A program made the translations under genes and the position numbers. Positions 16,725 through 24,302 of a stretch of 41,551 bases of DNA are shown piece by piece. Under the pieces are notes generated by a model. The model did not search any database. It saw only the letters and a list, made by a program, of their open reading frames with translations, and was not told where the DNA came from. Source of the stretch: Cacconaster sp033811195 (GTDB lineage Bacteria; Bacteroidota; Bacteroidia; Bacteroidales; UBA932). The stretch is from contig JAPXOZ010000015.1 in NCBI GenBank assembly GCA_033811195.1, positions 1 through 41,551 of the forward strand, given 5' to 3'. The number at the start of each line of letters is the position of its first letter. Position 1 is the stretch's first letter.

Positions 16725-18380
16725 ATGAGAAATAAATGTTTTCTATGGCTAGCATCAGCACTCTTTATTATTGCCGGATGCACCAAAAATGAGATCAATA
16801 ATGAGAACCCAATGCCCGAGATGGGAAAATATAAACTTGTGATAACGGCATCCACACCGAGCGAATCACCACAAACCCGTATCAACTTAGCTCCTGAGGC
16901 AAATACAAAGAATATTATCGTTACATGGAAGGCGGGAGACATATTTTATTTCTTCTTCCAGCAAGACACTACGCTTGCGGAAGGAAATAGTGTAACATTG
17001 ATCCAGCAGGATATTTCATCAAACGGAAAAAATGCCACCTTTACCATCACTGTTCCGGCTGGGATTGACACGGGGAATCCTTTCAAGATTTACGCCCTGC
17101 ACGGGGCACCATATATTTTAGACAATGGTAAGATAAATGTAAATGTCTCCCCTGTAGGCTTTAGTTTATTAACTGCATTGAACAATGTGCCCGTATCGGG
17201 CGAAATTACGGTTACACCTCCGGTAGGTCAAATAACCATTCCATTCAATCATTTGGGAGTATTGCAATGCCTCAATTTTAAAAACACTTCAACATCGGAC
17301 TTTGTCATCACTCCTACTTTGGCAAATGCATCAGGGACAGATTGGTATTACACCTACTCGGGTGGAACAACTGCTCCTCACTACGATTTGATCGGCAAGA
17401 CGGTTGAAAATGCCACGGTCACACCTTCAGCAACAGGAAATGTAACTATCCCTAGTGATAGCACTGTGCAATTGGCACAATGGGTAATGCCTACAGCTGA
17501 TAACACTCCGGAAATCAAGTTAAGGGCCCAAACTGCCGGCGAGACTATTCTTTCCAACAACTGTAAGGCAGCACGAGGTTCCGCTATGCAGCAGGGTAGT
17601 GCGTACCACCTCTATGCTATTTGGGATGGAAGCGAACTCTACTTTACCAACAATGCTTTTACACCTAAGTCTTCTCTTCAACCCAATCCGCTTAGCTATG
17701 TTGCCGAGTACAACATAAATCCGGCAGGCACCGACTTTGTCACGGAACTTACCACATGCAACATAAGCGGATATTTTCAATACAACAAAGCCGTTACCCT
17801 ATTTAGTGATATCACAATAGAGAATAAGCAGTATCACCTGCCGAGCATTGAAGAGTGGCGTTCTGTTGTTCCACAAGATGCTTATTGGGTTCACTACGAG
17901 ACTAATGATGCTTATGATGATAGGGTAGAAAATGTAACTATTGCGAATAGTAGCTACACCATGACGAGTGATTTTCGCAATAAATCTGCTATTAAAACCA
18001 CCTACGCCCTGCGTTACAAAGGTACTGACCTGATATCGGCTTGGAAGTACGAGTTTAAATACTATGATACCAATAACTGTCATTTGAAGATTACCAGTCG
18101 CAGCGTGTACGGGCAAACTATAACTATTACTGATATCGCCAACGGCACCTTCTGGAGTACTAATACGGAGAACGACTTTGTTCGCTACCTCCCTGCCAGC
18201 GGATGGGGATACACCGATAATGTTTACTGGGTGCGCAGACTCTGTTTCGTCTGGTCATCGTCGCCCGGTGACAGTGGTGGTGCGTGGATAATGCGATTAA
18301 ACAATAGCAGAGCCTACTCAGGCGACACCGACGATCCCTACCGCAAGTTAATTGTTCGCCTCTTCACTACAAGTAATTAA
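16725..18380 (+). CDS. Fimbrillin-like lipoprotein 3 with FISUMP/DUF1566-like C-terminal region
   Basis: 551 residues. Lipobox I-A-G-C19. The N-terminal half (to about residue 310) parallels lipoprotein 2 (KLVITASTPSESPQTR, YHLYAIWDGSELYF), including Arg52. The C-terminal half differs: YHLPSIEEWRSVVPQD...RNKSAIKTTYALRYKGT...FVRYLPASGWGYTD...FVWSSSPGDSGGAWIMRLNN. This resembles the FISUMP/DUF1566 lectin-like fold. The stop codon overlaps the convergent PqqD gene by 4 bp. Confidence 0.83.
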   Translation: MRNKCFLWLASALFIIAGCTKNEINNENPMPEMGKYKLVITASTPSESPQTRINLAPEANTKNIIVTWKAGDIFYFFFQQDTTLAEGNSVTLIQQDISSNGKNATFTITVPAGIDTGNPFKIYALHGAPYILDNGKINVNVSPVGFSLLTALNNVPVSGEITVTPPVGQITIPFNHLGVLQCLNFKNTSTSDFVITPTLANASGTDWYYTYSGGTTAPHYDLIGKTVENATVTPSATGNVTIPSDSTVQLAQWVMPTADNTPEIKLRAQTAGETILSNNCKAARGSAMQQGSAYHLYAIWDGSELYFTNNAFTPKSSLQPNPLSYVAEYNINPAGTDFVTELTTCNISGYFQYNKAVTLFSDITIENKQYHLPSIEEWRSVVPQDAYWVHYETNDAYDDRVENVTIANSSYTMTSDFRNKSAIKTTYALRYKGTDLISAWKYEFKYYDTNNCHLKITSRSVYGQTITITDIANGTFWSTNTENDFVRYLPASGWGYTDNVYWVRRLCFVWSSSPGDSGGAWIMRLNNSRAYSGDTDDPYRKLIVRLFTTSN

Positions 18381-18664
18381 GGTTGGAACTCCAGTAGCGA
18401 TTGTTCACGCAATTTGGTTATAAATACGTCGGTGTCTTTTTCGGCGATAGCCCGATCGATGCCATACTCGTCCATTAGCAGCTGCACCAGATCATTCCTG
18501 TTATGCTCTCCACTTTGGATCTGCTCCAGCAGGAAGGTTGCAGTGCTATTTAGTTTTATCATTCTCATCATATTGAGGTTCTCGCCGCTACGTGGGATAA
18601 TTACGCTGTCGTTCCCGACTTTTCGTACCACGCAGCCCTCTTTTAATTTCAGCATTGTGCTCAT
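18377..18664 (-). CDS. PqqD-family peptide chaperone (RiPP recognition element)
   Basis: 95 residues, the size of a free-standing PqqD/RRE domain. LKEGCVVRKVGNDSVIIPRSG forms the first beta strands. ARMI-like MIKLNSTATFLLEQIQSGEHNRNDLVQLLMDEYGIDRAIAEKDTDVFITKLREQSLLE gives the winged-helix part with the family pattern LNxTAxxxxxxI. Such proteins bind the leader of precursor peptides and present it to modifying enzymes. Last gene of a four-gene minus-strand operon, 21 bp after the S26-like gene. The natural partners in the window are the three YxxP peptides (inference). Confidence 0.85.
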   Translation of the reverse strand: MSTMLKLKEGCVVRKVGNDSVIIPRSGENLNMMRMIKLNSTATFLLEQIQSGEHNRNDLVQLLMDEYGIDRAIAEKDTDVFITKLREQSLLEFQP

Positions 18665-18685
18665 TTTCTTTATTTTTTTGATTAT

Positions 18686-19144
18686 TTACCGGGAAACTCT
18701 TCTCCAGACTGCCAACACCACTCTGCGTATCCCGTAAGGCTGCTCACTTAATAGGCGAAATATCTTCCACAAGAAACTCCCCTTGATGATCCTCTTCCTA
18801 CCCCTGATCACCTCTACCGCCTCCGCGATGATATCCTCCACATAGCAGCTCTCCACGACACTAAGGTTGCCATCACCCTGCAGCGTCACGGTACTGATAT
18901 TATACTTTTTCACTCTGTGTAAAACATAGTTCCTGTTTGCCAGCTTTACAAGCAACAGATTCCCTTTTTCTAACGAGAAGCTATCGGTTTTCCGTAGAAC
19001 TATTTTATCTTTTCCACCCCTTATCAGGGGAAACATACTGTTCCCTTTCCCCACGATCTCTACTCGGTGACCTGACGCCACCATATCCGCCACCTCTTTA
19101 AACAGTACCCTATTGGTGACAGTTGTCCATTTTACAGTGCTCAT
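18686..19144 (-). CDS. S24/S26-type serine peptidase, soluble
   Basis: 152 residues. The catalytic serine box is G-N-S36-M-F-P. The second conserved block, NYVLHRV (His76), takes the place of the lysine of bacterial signal peptidase I, as in the Ser-His type (SipW/ER-like) enzymes. A third block, LQGDGN, matches the family box with conserved Asp. There is no N-terminal membrane anchor, unlike ordinary signal peptidases. It overlaps the kinase gene by 4 bp (ATGA) and precedes pqqD. It could remove the leader of a modified peptide, since the exporter at 21293 has no peptidase domain (inference). Confidence 0.78.
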   Translation of the reverse strand: MSTVKWTTVTNRVLFKEVADMVASGHRVEIVGKGNSMFPLIRGGKDKIVLRKTDSFSLEKGNLLLVKLANRNYVLHRVKKYNISTVTLQGDGNLSVVESCYVEDIIAEAVEVIRGRKRIIKGSFLWKIFRLLSEQPYGIRRVVLAVWRRVSR

Positions 19145-20046
19145 ACAAAATTAATTTTTTTAGTCAGAAGAGATTCAGAGAGAGCCACCGCTTCCCTATC
19201 GGGTTTGTTGCGGAGCCTGTAGACCGGTACCCTTTCGGCGATATCCAGCACCGTGGATATCACTTGCAGCCTGTGTCTTTCATCGGACTGCAATAGGGCA
19301 GCCGATTGGAATAGTTGGGCGTAGGCCTCTGCGCCTAATGGCCCCTCGAGTATGTTTTCGTCATGCTGCTCCAACAGCACGAGAGCCACCGTTTTTGCCG
19401 AGACATTGCGGTAGCAGGGTGTACTGCCACTCCAGGGTGCACCAAAAGCGAGTACTTCGTCGTTGTTCATGATGCGCAGGATGGGCTCATCGTCATTTAA
19501 CAAGGAGCACCCAGGCACATGCTTGAGCCACAACCTACTGTGAGTGCTCTTGCCTGTGCCGCTCTCTCCAAGGAATATCAAAGCTTCGCCCTCTTTTTCG
19601 ATTACCGAAGCGTGGAACTTCAGTGTCCGGTAAGGGGCCGATGCCAGCAAAAATGCTATACGAAGAAAGGAGATCGCAAAAAAGCGCTCCTGAGGGCAAA
19701 TAAGAGTTAGGTTGCTCGTGTAGTACCTTTTGTCTGCCGACACGAGCATTATATATTCGACATCATCAAACTCCATTTCAACCAATATTTTACCTTCACT
19801 ATGGTAAATATTGAACATTATTCCATCCAGGCACACCTCCTCAATTGGCTTGCAGTTCGGCTTTTCTAACTTCTCGTTTCCTTTGAAAATTAGAATGGGT
19901 GATTGGTCGGGTGAAGGAGCACTACCGGAGTGGGCCTCAGCCAAAAAGGGTTTGAAATTGGGCAAAAGTTCTACGGTCTCCTCCGGCGAAGGGGTTTCTA
20001 TGGCCAACAAGTACCCTGCGATAGTATAGAATAGATGCTTTGTCAA
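19141..20046 (-). CDS. HPr-kinase-like (HprK fold) P-loop kinase
   Basis: 301 residues. An N-terminal region of low similarity (1-135) precedes a kinase core: His145 in KFHASVI, Walker A G-E-S-G-T-G-K-S-T (160-168), the NDDEP box (184-188) and GAPWSG (202-207). Complete bacterial HprK proteins have a different N-domain and a partner HPr; neither is present. Homologous stand-alone kinases in paeninodin-type lasso clusters phosphorylate a Ser of the precursor. Overlaps of 4 bp with both neighbours show tight operon coupling. A peptide substrate is a family-based inference. Confidence 0.8.
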   Translation of the reverse strand: MTKHLFYTIAGYLLAIETPSPEETVELLPNFKPFLAEAHSGSAPSPDQSPILIFKGNEKLEKPNCKPIEEVCLDGIMFNIYHSEGKILVEMEFDDVEYIMLVSADKRYYTSNLTLICPQERFFAISFLRIAFLLASAPYRTLKFHASVIEKEGEALIFLGESGTGKSTHSRLWLKHVPGCSLLNDDEPILRIMNNDEVLAFGAPWSGSTPCYRNVSAKTVALVLLEQHDENILEGPLGAEAYAQLFQSAALLQSDERHRLQVISTVLDIAERVPVYRLRNKPDREAVALSESLLTKKINFV

Positions 20047-21176
20047 TTTTTAAATCCTTTTTTAAGTCGGTTGATTAATGCCGTGAGGGGAAGCATAGCA
20101 AGGTGTGGTAGCGAGATTGAGCCGAACTTTATTGAGTATTTTATAGTACGAAGAAAAGAGAACCACATTCTCTGTATCTTTTTTCTTTTCGGACGTTTTT
20201 TACCGGGTCTGTGAAAGCCAAAGTTTCCGCTCTCAAAAATATCTTCTATTATCTTATCCGCGTCACGATTGTTTTGTATCATCTGGAACGGAAATATAGA
20301 CTCCGGTGCCCCCAAATGGTCAACGGTAACACGGGCAAAGAGCTGCATAGGGTAGAGTAGAGCGAATTTAGTAGCGAGACGATTAAACTCATCGCCATCT
20401 ATCTCTTCCCTATTCTTGTGCAGAAACAGTATCCAGTCACAAATCTGTCGCAGTCCCACGCCTTGATTCACAAAATGCTTAAACATATGGTGGAAAAGGA
20501 AGAAGGCGTTGAATGTTACAGGCAATACCAATACTGAAAATTCGCTATCTATCTCTGATATTGCAAAATTCCCTTTTGTTAAAACTTCTTCCTCAACCCG
20601 TACAAATTGCCTATTGTACCACCCGCTGTTGAAATAGGTGCTATGACAGTGACTTTCCACCTTTATATCATTGCGCACAAGGTTGAAGTGCAGAACCCCA
20701 CCCGGTTCAATCTCAATACCCTTCTGAGTGAGCCATTGTCTCGCCCTCTCATAATCTCCTTTCTGATAGAGAAGCAGATCTATATCGCCAGGGGTTCTCA
20801 GCAAAGGCTCGGGATAGTTCACGCCGCATGCCAACCCTTTCAGCAAAAGAAAAGGGAATCCTCCTTGCGTATACAACTCCTGCAGCTCTTTCAGAACACT
20901 GATCATCTTACGGTTCGCTTGCTTAGTCTGCTCCATCACAGCAATAAACCGCATAGTAATATCACTCGAAGGAAGAGACTCTGCCGGGAGTGACAGCACC
21001 TTATCAGCGACAAGCGCGCTAACGCTCTGCTTTTGCGCCATAGTGGCTATCTCATTCCAAACCGACTTGTCCAATCCCTCGAAAACATCCGCTTCGAGGG
21101 GACGGTCCCAAATAGCCGCGCTTAACAGGGAGAGGAAGTAGGAGTTTGCCGTCTTCTCTATGGTCGACAACGTCAT
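20043..21176 (-). CDS. Nucleotidyltransferase family protein (NTP_transf_5)
   Basis: 377 residues from the chosen start. It carries the PF14907-like block FLLLKGLACGVNYPEPLLRT followed by P-G-D-I-D-L-L-L, whose Asp-x-Asp pair should bind metal and nucleotide, and a mostly helical C-terminal half ending in basic residues (RPGKKRPKRKK). The frame can be opened 7 codons earlier at 21197. However, the -7 box TATCTTTG at 21208-21201 would place transcription start inside that extension, so ATG at 21176 is preferred. First gene of the operon. Related proteins (PadeN-type) occur in lasso peptide loci, where their role is unclear. Confidence 0.8.
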   Translation of the reverse strand: MTLSTIEKTANSYFLSLLSAAIWDRPLEADVFEGLDKSVWNEIATMAQKQSVSALVADKVLSLPAESLPSSDITMRFIAVMEQTKQANRKMISVLKELQELYTQGGFPFLLLKGLACGVNYPEPLLRTPGDIDLLLYQKGDYERARQWLTQKGIEIEPGGVLHFNLVRNDIKVESHCHSTYFNSGWYNRQFVRVEEEVLTKGNFAISEIDSEFSVLVLPVTFNAFFLFHHMFKHFVNQGVGLRQICDWILFLHKNREEIDGDEFNRLATKFALLYPMQLFARVTVDHLGAPESIFPFQMIQNNRDADKIIEDIFESGNFGFHRPGKKRPKRKKIQRMWFSFLRTIKYSIKFGSISLPHLAMLPLTALINRLKKGFKN

Positions 21177-21200
21177 ATTATTGTTGTACAAATTCAATCA

Positions 21201-21262
21201 CAAAGATAACTTCTTTTAATGAATCATAAAAAAGTCCTCTTACATCATTTTTATTACCTTTG
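21201..21262. promoter_or_regulatory. Divergent promoters between nucleotidyltransferase operon and ABC exporter
   Basis: Minus strand: TATCTTTG at 21208-21201. Plus strand: TACCTTTG at 21255-21262, 30 bp before the exporter ATG. Both match the -7 consensus, and -33 elements are weak on both sides. The shared 62-bp region suggests joint control of processing operon and exporter. Confidence 0.55.
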
Positions 21263-21292
21263 TAGCAGAATAGGTATTTATTCCCACTATAT

Positions 21293-22924
21293 ATGAAAGC
21301 AACGCTCTCTTTTGCCCGCTCCATTACACGAGGTTTTCGACTCCGGATAGCGCTTATTGTCCTGCTGGGGTTATTAGGAGTCTTCTTTTCGCTCGCTTTC
21401 GTATGGTGTTCGAAACAGGTAATCGATATTGCCACCAAGGCAAGAGAGGGTGAGCTGATGCATTACGCCCTATTACTTATCCTGCTGATGGCCCTGAACA
21501 TACTCTTTCGCGCTTTAGATGTTCGGCTTCGGAGAATGACGGAGGTAAAACTGGGCAACTCCATCCGTTACAACCTATTTTCTCAACTACTTTACACCCG
21601 CTGGCAGGAGCTGTCGTTGCTGCATAGCGGCGATATGCTAACACGGTTTATCAAGGATAGCGACGATGTGGTGAATGTAACGGTTAACACAGTTCCTGTC
21701 TGTATTGTGGCCGCCGCACAATTTGCGGGTGCCCTGATAGTACTCTATATATTAGACCCCATGCTGGCCATTATCTTGGGTGTCGCTCTACCGCTTATCG
21801 CCCTGTTCGGTAAGAGCTACTACCGTTTAATGCACAAATACACCCGTGAAGTAAAGGAGAGTGAAAGCCAAATAACCTCTATGGTGGAGGAAAACCTGCA
21901 AAACCAACCGGTCATCCGTACGTTTGAACGGCAAGAGAGCGAACTGGGACGTTTGCAGGATTTACAATCAAGATTGCATGGCAGTGTGGATAAGCGTACC
22001 GGAGTTTCGGTTGTTGCCAACCTGATACTGGGTATTGCATTTAGCGGAGGCTACCTGACCGCCTTCCTGTGGGGCGCATACGGCTTGGCTAAGGGTATTA
22101 TTACCTTTGGTGTGATGACGGCCTACTTGCAACTGGTGGGAAGGCTCCAGCGCCCCTTGTACGACCTGATGAGACTTCTCCCTACCCTTATTACGGCGAA
22201 GGCATCAATAGAGCGACTCATTTACCTCACCGGTTTTGCAAAAGAAGAGAGCGGGGAGTCTGTTCCCTTGAACGGAAATGTTACGCTTCTCGTAGACAAG
22301 TTGACCTTTGGCTACAAGGGAAGTGCAAAACCCGTGTTGCATGGCTTTTCCATGACGGCTAAACCAGGCACGATGGTGGCCCTGACCGGAAAGACGGGTG
22401 CAGGCAAAACTACCTTTTTACGACTCCTGCTCGGACTGGTTAAGCCCGACAGCGGTACTATCCGCATCTCCGATGAGACGCAAACTTTGGATGTTTCGGA
22501 ACAGACACGCACTAATTTCGTCTACGTGCCACAGGGTGGTTCGCTTTTCAGCGGCTCGATACGTGAAAACTTGCTCTTAGGTGACCCAAATGCCGACGAT
22601 GCCATGTTAAGCCGAGTACTCAAGATTGCCGCAGCCGATTTTGTTTTCAATCTGCCGGAGGGGCTGGACACGATCCTAGGACAGGACGGTGGCGGACTCT
22701 CGGAGGGACAGGCACAACGCATCGCCATTGCCCGTGCTCTACTGCGAAAAGGGAAGATACTGCTGTTTGATGAAGCTACCTCGGCACTCGATATCGAGAC
22801 CGAAAAAAGATTTCTGCACAACTTAAAAGAGGGCCTTCAGGAGAGAATAGCTATTTTTATTACCCATAGCGAGGAAGTTGCCGGTTTCTGCGATTACCGG
22901 TATCATTTGAGTTCCGAGTTCTGA
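21293..22924 (+). CDS. Peptide-type ABC exporter (fused membrane and ATPase domains)
   Basis: 543 residues. Six membrane helices (about 15-300; ABC_membrane type) lead to an ATPase domain with Walker A G-K-T-G-A-G-K-T-T (near 366), Q-loop YVPQGGSLFSGSIRENLL, signature LSEGQAQR and Walker B ILLFDEAT, then H-loop FITHS. There is no N-terminal C39 peptidase domain, so leader removal must happen elsewhere. It is transcribed away from the nucleotidyltransferase/kinase/S26/PqqD operon, as in lasso peptide loci with a D-type exporter. The last residues (SSEF) are encoded by the intergenic GAGTTnn repeat. Confidence 0.9.
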   Translation: MKATLSFARSITRGFRLRIALIVLLGLLGVFFSLAFVWCSKQVIDIATKAREGELMHYALLLILLMALNILFRALDVRLRRMTEVKLGNSIRYNLFSQLLYTRWQELSLLHSGDMLTRFIKDSDDVVNVTVNTVPVCIVAAAQFAGALIVLYILDPMLAIILGVALPLIALFGKSYYRLMHKYTREVKESESQITSMVEENLQNQPVIRTFERQESELGRLQDLQSRLHGSVDKRTGVSVVANLILGIAFSGGYLTAFLWGAYGLAKGIITFGVMTAYLQLVGRLQRPLYDLMRLLPTLITAKASIERLIYLTGFAKEESGESVPLNGNVTLLVDKLTFGYKGSAKPVLHGFSMTAKPGTMVALTGKTGAGKTTFLRLLLGLVKPDSGTIRISDETQTLDVSEQTRTNFVYVPQGGSLFSGSIRENLLLGDPNADDAMLSRVLKIAAADFVFNLPEGLDTILGQDGGGLSEGQAQRIAIARALLRKGKILLFDEATSALDIETEKRFLHNLKEGLQERIAIFITHSEEVAGFCDYRYHLSSEF

Positions 22925-23650
22925 GTTTTGAGTATTAAAGAGTCTTAACAATATCTCCTCTCTTTTGTCCGGATCAGCAGTTTTTAGTTCGTCGAATTCT
23001 TCTATTGTAAGTTTTTTCCATCCAAAGTGATAGTCATATATCCAGGTATCATCTGTTTTGGAGTTAGTTTGGATATGGACACAACCCGGCATATTGTTCT
23101 CTTTTAAGTTATAGAACATCTTAATACCAAACTTGATCCTGTAAACGCCTTTGGGATAAGATTTCCTTTCAGGTTCTTGCATTACCAACCAGTATGCTTT
23201 GTGATGATCTATCTGTTGTTGAAGTTTGATGTCTTCACCATTTAAATATCTATGATAACCAGTCAGTATGATACTTGACATATCATCCGGATGGAAGATG
23301 CCCAATTCGTTGAAATAACTTGAAAGTCTTGAACCACCCCATAAGCACCAATTATTTCTCATCCACATTCCAAACCCAAAATGAGTATTGGCAATCAATT
23401 CATCTTCACTCCAATTTTTAACTTCTGTTTTAGTAGAGTCATTCCAAAAACCATCAATTTGTGTGAAACAGTCGTTAAGATCGACCGGAATATAGACTCC
23501 GTCAATAGTATCGGTAATGAACCTCTCGCTAACTTGAACCTTGTGTCCCATAGTACGGTTAGAGACAGAACATGAAGCAAGTATTATTACAGAGAATCCA
23601 CCGATAACTATCAGTGCCAGGAGTCCGAATATGATGATTCTTTTTTTCAT
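22823..23650 (-). CDS. Exported lipoprotein-like protein with DUF6794-like domain
   Basis: 275 residues. The N-terminal hydrophobic segment ends in a possible lipobox (ILASC27). A domain at about 48-140 contains VPVDLNDCF-like IPVDLNDCF, LSED-like WSEDEL, HFGFGMWMRNNWCLWGGSRL and FHPDDMSSIILTGYHRYLNG. This pattern is what I recall as DUF6794; function unknown. The C-terminal 40 residues after LLRLFNT are read from the GAGTTnn repeat and then antisense to the ABC exporter. The native stop was probably lost when the repeat arose, which explains the 102-bp convergent overlap. Confidence 0.72.
   Translation of the reverse strand: MKKRIIIFGLLALIVIGGFSVIILASCSVSNRTMGHKVQVSERFITDTIDGVYIPVDLNDCFTQIDGFWNDSTKTEVKNWSEDELIANTHFGFGMWMRNNWCLWGGSRLSSYFNELGIFHPDDMSSIILTGYHRYLNGEDIKLQQQIDHHKAYWLVMQEPERKSYPKGVYRIKFGIKMFYNLKENNMPGCVHIQTNSKTDDTWIYDYHFGWKKLTIEEFDELKTADPDKREEILLRLFNTQNSELGTQMIPVIAETGNFLAMGNKNSYSLLKALF
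22911..22940. repeat. Short GAGTTnn array between convergent genes
   Basis: GAGTTCC, GAGTTCT and GAGTTTT units contribute coding sequence to the 3' ends of both convergent genes (SSEF on plus; NSELGTQ on minus). Confidence 0.65.
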
Positions 23651-23692
23651 TTCTTCCTTTGCTCCAGGATTGGCTTAATCGATTACGATTAT

Positions 23693-24202
23693 CTACTCGG
23701 ATATTGGATCGGCGCCATATTTTCTAAAATCCCTCAAGCCGATGGAATAGATCATATATGGCCACATTTCCGTCATTATTGCACCCGGGAATGTACCCAT
23801 ATTGGAGGTTTCCTCATACTCTCCATCCTCCTCTATCTGAATATCGGAAGTATAGCTTAATGCCTCTTTGGAAAAGCTCTTCATAATCAAAAGTACCCTC
23901 ATGTTGTTATTTTTCTCTTCCTCAGTTTCTCCATGAGTGCCTACGCAAAAGTAACAAACGATGATATTATCCTCCCCTTTTAGCTCAAATAGCTTCTCCT
24001 TTTCATTTGTATCAATGATCTCATGCAAAGTCTCAAAAGTGAGTACTGAATAATCATAATGATCCGGGTCGGTGGGAATCAATTTGATCGTAAACTTAGT
24101 TCCCAATGAGAAAGCAAACCCATTTGCAGGTATGGTCGGCAATTCTTGCGCATGTGCGAAACAAGCAATCGTTAACAAAAAAAATATGACAACTCTTTTC
24201 AT
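23693..24202 (-). CDS. Secreted protein of unknown function
   Basis: 169 residues with a signal peptide (MKRVVIFFLLTIACFAHA, cleaved before QEL). The mature part is acidic and probably beta-rich, with no family I recognise. It lies 42 bp upstream of the DUF6794-like gene on the same strand, so the two probably form an operon. A -7-like TACATTTG (24299-24292, minus strand) lies 90 bp upstream of the start, directly behind the aminopeptidase gene. Confidence 0.7.
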   Translation of the reverse strand: MKRVVIFFLLTIACFAHAQELPTIPANGFAFSLGTKFTIKLIPTDPDHYDYSVLTFETLHEIIDTNEKEKLFELKGEDNIIVCYFCVGTHGETEEEKNNNMRVLLIMKSFSKEALSYTSDIQIEEDGEYEETSNMGTFPGAIMTEMWPYMIYSIGLRDFRKYGADPISE

Positions 24203-24302
24203 TGCTTCATTCCCCTAAGAGCTGTTTTCTAAACTTTATTATTTTAATAATAGACCTTCATAAATCATGCAACAAAAAACAAGCCCCACGCCAAATGTAA
24301 TA

